Part shown: piece after piece, positions 6,669 through 12,975 of the stretch
Layout of the letters: each line of letters starts with the position of its first letter
Position numbering within the stretch: position 1 is the stretch's first letter
DNA from: a virus
Length of the DNA stretch: 37,018 nt
Direction: 5' to 3' (one strand)
IMG/VR virus record: IMGVR_UViG_3300025601_000053
Coordinates: 1 to 37,018 of that record
Notes under the pieces: generated by a model
What the model saw: the letters and a program-made list of their open reading frames with translations, nothing else
Told to the model about the DNA's origin: nothing
The model's database searches: none
Program-made: the position numbers and the translations under genes

Positions 6669-6953
6669 ATGAGTACCCCAGAGAAAAAAGTTAAAGACCA
6701 AGTAGTAAAAATGCTTAAGGCATACAGCGCCTATTACTTCTTCCCCGCTACTTTTGGTATGGGTAGATCAGGCGTACCAGATGTAGTCTGCTGCTACAGA
6801 GGTAAGTTCTTTGGCATTGAATGTAAGGCTGGTAGTAATACAACTACCGCACTACAAGACAGGGAACTAAAAGCTATAACAGATGCAGGAGGTATAGCGT
6901 TAATAATAAATGAGCACAACCTACAAACACTAGAGGAAGCACTAAATGACTGA
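6669..6953 (+). CDS. VRR-NUC domain nuclease
   Basis: A 94-residue single-domain nuclease of the VRR-NUC branch of the PD-(D/E)XK superfamily. The pattern is complete: GMGRSGVPDVV (Asp38), then FFGIECKAG (Glu51 and Lys53), then Gln63. Stand-alone VRR-NUC proteins are common in phage replication clusters and in related work cut branched DNA structures; a role in replication or recombination intermediate processing is likely. It overlaps the next gene by eight bases, close to the polymerase. Confidence 0.9.
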   Translation: MSTPEKKVKDQVVKMLKAYSAYYFFPATFGMGRSGVPDVVCCYRGKFFGIECKAGSNTTTALQDRELKAITDAGGIALIINEHNLQTLEEALND

Positions 6954-7431
6954 CACTGGATACGAAATGGTAATGCACCGTATGGACACACACCCCGAGG
7001 ACTTCGCAGTTGAGGCATCTACAGCCCGTTCGCGTGGGCTAGTTGGGGCCATAGATTGGGGTACACACTGGCACGGTTTTGCACGAATACTGCTTACGCC
7101 CGACAAGAGTAAGGGTTTCATAACCGAGAACCAGCGCAGTAAGTTAGAGGCGGCTTACAATAAAATACAGCGCGAAGCGTTTGATGTAGAAGTAATGAAG
7201 CACTTACTGGGGGCAGAGGATACCCAAACAGAGGATACCCAAGCAGATGTTTACACTGAAGCCTATAACTCCGACCAGACACGCCCACTGGCAGCACTAG
7301 ACCCCTTAACCCCACGCGAACGGGCTGTAAAGCTAAAAGAGATGAGTGATATGCAAGACGTACTCAGAGCCGATAGCCGCGCACAGCAGCGTTACAGAAA
7401 AGGCATGAATGGGCAATGGGAGAGTAGGTAG
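6946..7431 (+). CDS. Hypothetical protein coupled to the polymerase gene, 161 aa
   Basis: Starts at ATG 6946 within the end of the VRR-NUC gene and ends one base before the polymerase ATG at 7433, so the three genes form a coupled unit. The protein is soluble and charged. A short internal duplication (EDTQTEDTQ, about residues 91-99) lies in a probable linker, and the C-terminus is helical and basic. No family or motif is recognised. Position suggests a replication accessory role. Confidence 0.7.
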   Translation: MTDTGYEMVMHRMDTHPEDFAVEASTARSRGLVGAIDWGTHWHGFARILLTPDKSKGFITENQRSKLEAAYNKIQREAFDVEVMKHLLGAEDTQTEDTQADVYTEAYNSDQTRPLAALDPLTPRERAVKLKEMSDMQDVLRADSRAQQRYRKGMNGQWESR

Positions 7432-7432
7432 C

Positions 7433-10117
7433 ATGGACATACTCACGATAGACTTTGAAACCTACTACGCAAAAGACTATGGCCTAAGAAAGTTTACCCT
7501 AGAAGAATACATACGCGCCGATAAGTTTGAGGTCATTGGTGTTGCGGTTAAAACTTCGAGAGCGAACTATCATGGTGAGACTGTGTGGTGTACCGGCCCT
7601 AAGCAAAAGGTGCAAGCCTTTCTGGATGGCTTTGATTGGGAGAACAGTGTAGCTGTTGCACACAATGCGATGTTCGACATGGCTATACTTAATTGGCACT
7701 TCGACATTCGCCCTAAGAAAATTGTAGATACGCTGTCTATGGCGCGAGCGATTCACACTATAGAAGTTGGTGGTAGCCTATCCGCGCTGGCTACTTACTA
7801 CAACCTAGGCAAGAAAGGCACAGAGGTTAACGATGCCCTTGGTAAGCGTAGGCTAGACTTCACGGAAGAAGAGATGCACGCCTACGGTGGGTATTGCATA
7901 CAAGATGTGGACCTGACCTACAAACTGTTTAAAGTGCTAATCAAGAGAGTGCCTATATTTGAGCTGGACTTGATTGACCTAACCATGCGTATGTTTACCG
8001 AACCGGCATTGGTGCTTGATAAGGAGATACTAGAGGAGCACTTGGCTACCCTAGTTGAAGATAAAGCAGCACTCATGGCGAGGGTGACTCACGACCGGAA
8101 ACAACTAACAAGCAACCCGCAGTTTGCTGCCTTACTAGAAAGCTATGGTGTAGTACCACCGACCAAGATAAGCCTTACTACAGGGAAGGAAGCGTTTGCG
8201 TTTGCTAAGACAGATGAAGCGTTCAAGAAGTTAGCCGAGCATGAGAACCCTGAAGTCCAAGCATTGGTCGCTGCAAGGTTAGGGGTCAAGTCAACCCTAG
8301 AAGAAACACGGACTGCACGTTTTATAGGTATTGCAAGCCGAGGACAACTGCCCGTTCCACTAAAATACTACGCGGCACATACGGGTAGGTGGGGCGGGTT
8401 CGACAAGATAAATATGCAGAATCTAACACGCGGCTCTAAGCTAAAATATGCAATATGTGCTCCCGAGGGCTTCTCATTTATTGACTGTGATTTGTCTCAG
8501 ATCGAGGCAAGGATGCTTGCATGGTTAGCAGGGGAGGACAGCCTAGTAGAAGCGTTTGCCCGTGGAGATGATGTGTACAAGATTATGGCCGCAAGTATAT
8601 ATGGTAAGGATGTAGCTGACATAACCAAGGGCGAGCGGTTTGTAGGCAAGCAGACTATACTAGGTTGTATTTCCGAGGGAACTCCAGTACTCTGTGATTC
8701 AGGATGGAAGCCGATTGAACAGGTTTCTGTAGAAGATAAACTTTGGGATGGGGAGAATTGGATATGCCACCAAGGATTAGTGGAGAAAGGCTTAAAAGAA
8801 ACCGTGAACATTTGCGGGAGTTGGTTGACACCAGATCATCGAGTGTTGTGCGGGACCAAGTGGAAGGAGACCGCATCAGTGGTGCAAGACGTAAATATCC
8901 GGTCCCTAGCATTGGACACCGGAGCGGCAAACTTACCGTCACGGGCTACATCAAGGGCACGCGGGGTGGGTTTAACGCCCTCATTGTTAGTTGCGGCTGT
9001 GGCGGTGGGGAACACACTATTGATACCCATAACTTCAAAAACTTCAGTAGTACGCGGTGTGATTTATGTGCTAAAAAAAGTGCCAACCGCACTCGTAAAC
9101 TTTATTGGGGGTATGCAGAGGTCTTACCAGACAACGAGCACCGCGAACGCCTACTCAACAGGCTATCATCCGCTATCGGAAGGTGCCATACCATCAGCAA
9201 CAAGCAGTATAAAAGTTATGGGGGGCGGGGCATACAAGTATACGCAGGGTGGAGAGAGAACCGGAGTGAGTTCCTTAGCTACGTACAAACGCTTGACGGG
9301 TGGGATGTACCCGCTCTTGAGATGGATAGGATTGATAATGACAAGGGGTACGAGCCCAACAACATACGGTTCACCACTAGGAGTGAAAACATGTCTAACC
9401 GGCGCAGCGTCATCAAACTTACCGCGACTATTGCAGACCTTCGATCTCGCCTACGCAGGGCCGAACAATCGCTTCACAATAGGGACGGATGAGGGGCCAT
9501 TAATAGTGCACAACTGTGGCTACGGCATGGGTCCAGTTCGCTTCCAAGCACAGTTGGGGCAATTTAATGTTAAGTTACCCATAGAAGAATGCGAACGAAT
9601 TATAAAAGTATACCGAGCAACCTACACTGCGATTACAAAGCTATGGAAAGAAGCAGGCAATGCACTCAAGGCTATGCAGCTAGATAAGGTGGTTGGTCTT
9701 GGATGCAACGGCGCTCTGCTGGCAGATGGTGAAGACGGTATACTGTTACCCAATGGCCTTTATGTAAGTTACCCAAACCTGCGGGTGGAAGTAGACGAGG
9801 AGGGGGAATCAGAAACCCTATACGATACCCTCAAGGGTCGCACCTTAGTGCCAACTAGGATATACGGTGGTAAGGTTATAGAGAATGTATGCCAAGCACT
9901 TTCCCGGATTGTCATTGGCGAGCAGTTGCTTGCAGTCTCTAAGGAATATAAAGTTGTTATGACTGTTCACGATGCGATAGGAGCACTTGCCCCAACAGTA
10001 GGTGTTGTTAAAGCAATGCAGCGCGTCGAAGAACTTATGAAGATTAGACCGGCTTGGGCCCCTGATCTACCGCTTGATTGTGAAGGCGGGTACGGGGAGT
10101 CCTACGGTAGCTGTTAG
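7433..10117 (+). CDS. Family A DNA polymerase with 3'-5' exonuclease, interrupted by an intein
   Basis: The start at ATG 7433 (894 aa precursor) is preferred over ATG 7409 because GGGAGAG precedes it and the protein then begins MDILTIDFET. The exonuclease domain has DFE (Asp7, Glu9), VAHNAMFD and YCIQD, the DEDDy pattern. The polymerase domain has motif A DLSQIEAR (Asp353), motif B beginning R402-x3-K406, and motif C VHDAIG (His846, Asp847). Motif B is broken by a 283-residue intein after Gly411; splicing joins ILG to CGYGMG and gives a 611-residue enzyme with an intact R-x3-K-x7-YG O-helix. The residue matching E. coli Phe762 is Leu410. It would replicate the phage genome with the primase-helicase and SSB encoded downstream. 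There is no 5' nuclease domain. Confidence 0.96.
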   Translation: MDILTIDFETYYAKDYGLRKFTLEEYIRADKFEVIGVAVKTSRANYHGETVWCTGPKQKVQAFLDGFDWENSVAVAHNAMFDMAILNWHFDIRPKKIVDTLSMARAIHTIEVGGSLSALATYYNLGKKGTEVNDALGKRRLDFTEEEMHAYGGYCIQDVDLTYKLFKVLIKRVPIFELDLIDLTMRMFTEPALVLDKEILEEHLATLVEDKAALMARVTHDRKQLTSNPQFAALLESYGVVPPTKISLTTGKEAFAFAKTDEAFKKLAEHENPEVQALVAARLGVKSTLEETRTARFIGIASRGQLPVPLKYYAAHTGRWGGFDKINMQNLTRGSKLKYAICAPEGFSFIDCDLSQIEARMLAWLAGEDSLVEAFARGDDVYKIMAASIYGKDVADITKGERFVGKQTILGCISEGTPVLCDSGWKPIEQVSVEDKLWDGENWICHQGLVEKGLKETVNICGSWLTPDHRVLCGTKWKETASVVQDVNIRSLALDTGAANLPSRATSRARGVGLTPSLLVAAVAVGNTLLIPITSKTSVVRGVIYVLKKVPTALVNFIGGMQRSYQTTSTANAYSTGYHPLSEGAIPSATSSIKVMGGGAYKYTQGGERTGVSSLATYKRLTGGMYPLLRWIGLIMTRGTSPTTYGSPLGVKTCLTGAASSNLPRLLQTFDLAYAGPNNRFTIGTDEGPLIVHNCGYGMGPVRFQAQLGQFNVKLPIEECERIIKVYRATYTAITKLWKEAGNALKAMQLDKVVGLGCNGALLADGEDGILLPNGLYVSYPNLRVEVDEEGESETLYDTLKGRTLVPTRIYGGKVIENVCQALSRIVIGEQLLAVSKEYKVVMTVHDAIGALAPTVGVVKAMQRVEELMKIRPAWAPDLPLDCEGGYGESYGSC
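8666..9514 (+). mobile_element. Intein in polymerase motif B
   Basis: Begins with Cys412 (CISEGTPVLC, splicing block A), contains block B (WLTPDHRVL with Thr466 and His469), has a block F-like TFDLAYAGPNNRFTI segment and ends IVHN, followed by Cys695 as the +1 extein nucleophile. All residues for standard Cys/Asn splicing are therefore present. Removing it restores the polymerase O-helix exactly. The intein frame between about 8890 and 9420 resembles no known endonuclease and looks like arbitrary filler, yet contains no stop codon; the endonuclease is coded there in another frame. Confidence 0.95.
8764..9492 (+). CDS. HNH homing endonuclease-like gene nested out of frame inside the intein
   Basis: A 242-residue protein read in the -1 (+2) frame relative to the polymerase. 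ATG 8764 is chosen because GGGGAGAA ends seven bases before it; TTG at 8743 is possible, and a TAA at 8737-8739 blocks any fusion from further upstream. Residues 1-40 or so are read-through of the splicing domain and may be non-functional. From about residue 44 the protein resembles phage HNH proteins: YPVPSIGHRSGKLTV, a Cys-rich finger (CGC and CDLC), YGGRGI (about 152-157), then EMDRIDN (Asp188, Asp191, Asn192) and NNIRFTTRSEN. It stops 22 bases before the intein ends. It would be expected to cut intein-free polymerase genes and so spread the intein; that role is inferred. Confidence 0.88.
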   Translation: MPPRISGERLKRNREHLRELVDTRSSSVVRDQVEGDRISGARRKYPVPSIGHRSGKLTVTGYIKGTRGGFNALIVSCGCGGGEHTIDTHNFKNFSSTRCDLCAKKSANRTRKLYWGYAEVLPDNEHRERLLNRLSSAIGRCHTISNKQYKSYGGRGIQVYAGWRENRSEFLSYVQTLDGWDVPALEMDRIDNDKGYEPNNIRFTTRSENMSNRRSVIKLTATIADLRSRLRRAEQSLHNRDG

Positions 10118-10349
10118 TAGAAGTGGACTGCTGTAGTAAATAGGCAGTCCCTGTCCCAGCGGGCGGTGGGCAGATCATGGAAAACACCCGCAGTATAGAA
10201 AGGCCAAACCTTAGGACTCTTAGGCTTTGTCCATACCGTGTAAGCACGCTACGCTAGTCGTACAAGCAGGAAGCAAAGGCTCTGAATTGGGGGAGTTAAT
10301 GATTACTGTGAGTACGCACCCCACCTAACACAAACTAAGGATAATTTTT
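10118..10349 (+). other. 232-base non-coding gap with adjacent hairpins
   Basis: No convincing gene is seen between the polymerase and the next ATG. Two hairpins abut: GGACTGC (10125-10131) with GCAGTCC (10144-10150), and CTGTCCCA (10151-10158) with TGGGCAG (10167-10173, one bulged base). Neither is followed by a T-run, so they do not look like intrinsic terminators. The only ATG frame of note, 10177-10257, would code 26 residues and has no good ribosome-binding sequence. The region could be a structured RNA leader or small RNA, or a replication or packaging signal; the sequence does not decide. Confidence 0.5.
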
Positions 10350-10661
10350 ATGGATGACCGAGAACATAACAGCATTAAAAGATTAGAAAGTAGACTGATC
10401 GAAGTTATTAGTGACGAGTTAAATAACAATAAAGATATTGCCGAGGGTAAGCGGGTTGCAGTTGCTTTAACGACTCTTGGTATACTCGTTGTTAAGTTAG
10501 CGTTTAGGGCAGGCGTGGATAAAAACATGCTTTTGGCTATCATATCTGAGACTTGGGACTTATTAGGTGAAGATGATGATGATGATGCTGATGAACTTCA
10601 CGAAGACAGCGGGGATGATGGCGATGCTTACGATACAGGGCAAAGACCCACAGTACATTAA
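10350..10661 (+). CDS. Hypothetical acidic-tailed protein, 103 aa
   Basis: Starts at ATG 10350 after AAGGAT. The N-terminal 70 residues are helical with a hydrophobic stretch (VAVALTTLGILVVKLAF, about 31-47) that is either a buried helix or a weak membrane segment. The C-terminal 30 residues are very acidic (a run of Asp at about 75-79), typical of a DNA-mimic-like or protein-docking tail. No family recognised. The acidic tail overlaps the following gene in another frame. Confidence 0.65.
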   Translation: MDDREHNSIKRLESRLIEVISDELNNNKDIAEGKRVAVALTTLGILVVKLAFRAGVDKNMLLAIISETWDLLGEDDDDDADELHEDSGDDGDAYDTGQRPTVH

Positions 10662-10773
10662 GTTAGATGAGTACTTAGACACCCTAGAATGGTCTAGGGT
10701 GGACCCCTTCGATATTGAGGAGGAAAGGCAACAGCGGTTGGCCGACAGCGGGGGGATGGACGATGAAATATAG
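10618..10773 (+). CDS. Small hypothetical protein overlapping its neighbours
   Basis: About 51 residues (MAMLTIQGKDPQYIKLDEYL...). The start is uncertain between 10615, 10618 and 10624; the GCGGGG just upstream suits 10618 or 10624. A longer version from 10567 would begin with a Met run coded by the Asp-repeat of the other frame and is unlikely. The end overlaps the next gene by 11 bases. It contains a fourth copy-like palindrome (10681-10700) inside the coding sequence. Function unknown. Confidence 0.5.
   Translation: MAMLTIQGKDPQYIKLDEYLDTLEWSRVDPFDIEEERQQRLADSGGMDDEI
10681..10700 (+). promoter_or_regulatory. Palindrome with the same arms as the leader element, coding region copy
   Basis: ACCCTAGA-ATGG-TCTAGGGT: both 8-base arms match the elements at 637, 1587 and 3948 exactly, with a 4-base instead of 3-base spacer. 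It lies within the small gene at 10618-10773, 62 bases before the ATG at 10763. The arm conservation with spacer change argues for a protein-recognised or stem-loop element, though the different spacer might abolish binding. Confidence 0.55.
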
Positions 10774-11017
10774 AAAGAAGCCAGTAGTAATTGGCGCTAT
10801 GCAGTTTACTGAAGAAAGCAAAGATCAATGTTTAAATTTTGTCAGGTGCAGCGCAGCGTGCGGGTTTGATGATTCCGGCGAGCCTACATTAAAAATACAA
10901 ACCCTTGAAGGAGACATGACGGCTAGGCTGGGAGATTGGATAATTAAAGGCGTTAGCGGCGAGTTCTACCCCTGCAAACCAGACATTTTTGACAAAACAT
11001 ACGAGGCTGTAACATGA
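10763..11017 (+). CDS. Conserved small phage protein (KYRKKPVVI...GDWIIKG type)
   Basis: The start at ATG 10763 gives 84 residues and overlaps the preceding gene; the upstream extension has no conserved sequence. The protein has the recognisable phage pattern MKYRKKPVVIGAMQF near the start, TLEGDMTARLGDWIIKGV in the middle and GEFYPCKPDIFDKTYE at the end. Many phage genomes encode this single small domain, often beside YopX, as here, but I know of no established function. The stop overlaps the YopX-like start (ATGA). Confidence 0.85.
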   Translation: MKYRKKPVVIGAMQFTEESKDQCLNFVRCSAACGFDDSGEPTLKIQTLEGDMTARLGDWIIKGVSGEFYPCKPDIFDKTYEAVT

Positions 11018-11394
11018 GAGAAATCAAGTTTAGAGCATGGAGTGAATCATTGGGGGCGCTTTCAAAACCGTTTACTTTGCCGCACATTTTATTGGACTTT
11101 ACCAATGAGAAGGGTTTGGGGGTAATAAAATCACTAACAGATGAGCGGGTAATTCAATACACCGGACTCAAGGACAAGAGCGGCGCTGAGATTTACGAGG
11201 GGGATATTTTTAAGTCTGAGAACCATAACCCACTAAACTTTCAGGTTGAGTTTGTCGAAGGCGCTTGGTGCGCGACATCGCCATATGTTAAAGACTATCC
11301 GACAGAGATGTATCACTTTTCGCTGGAGTCAATTGAGGTAATCAGCAACATCCACGAGAACCCTGAATTGCTGGAGGTAGAGAGCGATGATTAA
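11014..11394 (+). CDS. YopX-family protein
   Basis: A 126-residue protein with the hallmarks of the YopX family (named after Bacillus phage SPbeta YopX): MREIKFRAWS at the start, QYTGLKDKSGAEIYEGDI in the middle (about 49-66) and VISNIHENPELL near the end. YopX proteins are widespread in phages and prophages and have no established biochemical role. It overlaps its upstream neighbour by four bases and its downstream neighbour by eight, so it belongs to a coupled run of small accessory genes. Confidence 0.92.
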   Translation: MREIKFRAWSESLGALSKPFTLPHILLDFTNEKGLGVIKSLTDERVIQYTGLKDKSGAEIYEGDIFKSENHNPLNFQVEFVEGAWCATSPYVKDYPTEMYHFSLESIEVISNIHENPELLEVESDD

Positions 11395-11683
11395 TATTAT
11401 TTTGAAGGGAGAAGGGCCTAATGTCGAGTTTGTTGAAATAGAAGACGACTCAGGTAAATCAATAAATGTAGGCACTAGAGAGAAGTACGGCGAGTTTACG
11501 AAGCTAAAAATAGATATGGAATCTGCTGGAGCAAGCAGCAACTGGGATAAAATCTTTAACAAAACTAAGGGGAACACAGATGATTTACGCAACGATACCA
11601 AAAGTGGCAAAGAAACCGATGACCGCGGAGCAACTGGACGAGCTAAGAAATCAAGCTATGTTGGAGGATTGGAGGAGAAGTGA
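11387..11683 (+). CDS. Hypothetical protein, 98 aa
   Basis: Starts at ATG 11387 inside the end of the YopX gene. The N-terminal half looks beta-rich (INIILKGEGPNVEFVEIED), the C-terminal half is charged and low in hydrophobic residues, probably disordered. The last 104 bases overlap the DUF3310-like gene in another frame, an unusually long overlap for this phage, so the C-terminal tail may be unselected read-through. No family recognised. Confidence 0.5.
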   Translation: MINIILKGEGPNVEFVEIEDDSGKSINVGTREKYGEFTKLKIDMESAGASSNWDKIFNKTKGNTDDLRNDTKSGKETDDRGATGRAKKSSYVGGLEEK

Positions 11684-11903
11684 CGCAGAGGCTAACGCAC
11701 TCAGCAGACAGACAGGGGGGACGCACTATAAAAATATGGCTATCCAACCGGCGGAGTACGCCGAGAAGAATGGCTTAAGTTTACTAGAGGGTAACGTAGT
11801 TAAATACATCTCTCGATGGAAGAACAAGGGCAACCCGTTAGAAGACTTAGGGAAAGCCAAACACTGTATTGACCTGTTAATTGAAATACACGGAGTTAAA
11901 TAA
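11580..11903 (+). CDS. DUF3310-like protein
   Basis: A 107-residue protein whose second half has the DUF3310 pattern: GGTHYKNMAIQPAEYAEKNG, then EGNVVKYISRWKNKG, then DLGKAKHCIDLLIE. Members occur widely in phages next to nucleotide or replication genes; the function is not established, though the fold has been suggested to resemble nucleotide-binding helical proteins. The start at 11580 has AAGGGGAA eight bases upstream. The alternatives at 11619 or 11658 lack one, so the long overlap with the previous gene is kept. Its stop overlaps the next ATG (TAATG). Confidence 0.85.
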   Translation: MIYATIPKVAKKPMTAEQLDELRNQAMLEDWRRSDAEANALSRQTGGTHYKNMAIQPAEYAEKNGLSLLEGNVVKYISRWKNKGNPLEDLGKAKHCIDLLIEIHGVK

Positions 11904-12085
11904 TGAAGCCCACAAAAGAATTTCTTAAAGACGCTGAAAGAGAGGCCCTTGCTGAGGACATAAAAACTTACCTCAACACTGGTGGTATTATAAGTCAGCA
12001 CGCTCACGGGGAGTCTACTTATGTAGGTAAGAAGGCCACTATATATGAGAAGAAACTCCACCATGACCCTAGCACTAAGGGGTAA
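11903..12085 (+). CDS. Small hypothetical protein, 60 aa
   Basis: Begins MKPTKEFLKDAEREALAEDIK at ATG 11903, coupled to the DUF3310-like gene by a TAATG overlap. The first half is helical and charged; the second half is His-rich and basic (SQHAHGES, LHHDPSTKG). No motif or family recognised. The coupling and codon use like its neighbours support a real gene. Confidence 0.6.
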   Translation: MKPTKEFLKDAEREALAEDIKTYLNTGGIISQHAHGESTYVGKKATIYEKKLHHDPSTKG

Positions 12086-12089
12086 TAGA

Positions 12090-12296
12090 ATGCCGACTGA
12101 TAACTGGAGAAGACTTACGGAGCTGCACGATGAAGTACTTTGCCTTGCCCATAAAGAACTCAATACGCTTAATATGCGTGTTTCGGAAGTGAGTAGGGAA
12201 AACAGGCAGTTACAACACAAAGTTTCCGTTTTGACTGCCATAGCGGTAATTAGCATGTTTGCCCTTGCGGCGTGCATGTGGCAACTAACCACCTAG
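12090..12296 (+). CDS. Small coiled-coil protein with C-terminal membrane anchor
   Basis: The start at ATG 12090 (68 aa) is preferred because AAGGGGT lies just upstream and the longer in-frame version overlaps the previous gene with no conserved sequence. Residues 10-45 form a predicted coiled coil. Residues 46-65 (VLTAIAVISMFALAACMWQL) form one membrane helix, leaving a two- or three-residue tail, so the protein would be tail-anchored in the inner membrane with the coiled coil in the cytoplasm. It could be an early membrane effector; it is remote from the lysis genes. Confidence 0.6.
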   Translation: MPTDNWRRLTELHDEVLCLAHKELNTLNMRVSEVSRENRQLQHKVSVLTAIAVISMFALAACMWQLTT

Positions 12297-12306
12297 GAGA
12301 TTAACT

Positions 12307-12975
12307 ATGCCCACTGCATGGTCTTACAGTAGCTTAAGTACATTTAAACAGTGCCCAAAGAAGTACTATCACCTTAAGGTGGCTAAAGACGTTAAAGATA
12401 AAGGCAGCCTAGCAATGAGCTATGGTAACGAGCTGCACAAAGCTGCGGAGCTACACATAAAGAATGGGGAAGAGATACCTAAGAAGTTTGACTTCATAAC
12501 TAAGATGTTAACCTCCCTTAAAAACATACCCGGCGAGAAGCATTGTGAGCTTAAGTATGGCCTTACCTACGATGGCACAGACCTAGGCCCATGCAAGTTC
12601 TTTGATAAAGATGTTTGGTGGCGGGGCATAGCCGACCTAGTTATTGTAGACGGGGAGAAGGCATACCTCATAGATTACAAGACGGGAAAGAATGCGAAGT
12701 ACGCGGATACTGCCCAGCTAGATGCCTTAGCCGCAGCCACGTTCACCCACTTCCCTGAAGTGAACACAATCAAGTCAGCACTAATTTATGTGGTAAGCAA
12801 CGAGTTCATTCGCAAGGAGCATAGTCGAGAGTTACTTAACTCTTATTTTGCTGGGTTCCACCCCGACCTTGAACGCCTTAGAGTTGCTGAAGAATCAGGA
12901 GTATGGAATGCGGTATCCACCCCCTTATGTGGTTGGTGTCCGGTAACTAAATGTGAACACCATAAGGAACGATAA
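12307..12975 (+). CDS. PD-(D/E)XK exonuclease, Cas4/RecB-like
   Basis: A 222-residue nuclease of the PDDEXK_1 (Cas4/RecB nuclease domain) family. It starts with the typical WSYSSLSTFKQCPKKYY segment; His44 in YGNELHKAAE, Glu81 region, GIADLVIVDG (Asp110), LIDYKTGK (Asp123, Lys125) and Gln137 give the motif series. Cys16 together with Cys208, Cys211 and Cys216 (CGWCPVTKC) matches the layout of the 4Fe-4S cluster seen in Cas4 and AddB, with four rather than five residues in the last gap. It probably resects or trims DNA ends during replication or recombination. GGAG precedes the start. The stop overlaps the next ATG. Confidence 0.9.
   Translation: MPTAWSYSSLSTFKQCPKKYYHLKVAKDVKDKGSLAMSYGNELHKAAELHIKNGEEIPKKFDFITKMLTSLKNIPGEKHCELKYGLTYDGTDLGPCKFFDKDVWWRGIADLVIVDGEKAYLIDYKTGKNAKYADTAQLDALAAATFTHFPEVNTIKSALIYVVSNEFIRKEHSRELLNSYFAGFHPDLERLRVAEESGVWNAVSTPLCGWCPVTKCEHHKER

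Noticed and set aside
7409-7432. Upstream ATG as start of the polymerase
   Set aside because: It would add eight residues (MGNGRVGS) that overlap the preceding gene. The ATG at 7433 has GGGAGAG in front and gives the usual start just before the exonuclease motif.
10177-10257. 26-codon frame in the gap after the polymerase gene
   Set aside because: No good ribosome-binding sequence, very short and no recognisable sequence; kept only as an alternative for the non-coding segment.
10567-10617. N-terminal extension of the small gene at 10618-10773 with a Met run
   Set aside because: The Met run is the other-frame reading of the Asp repeat in the preceding gene; the later start has a better ribosome-binding sequence.
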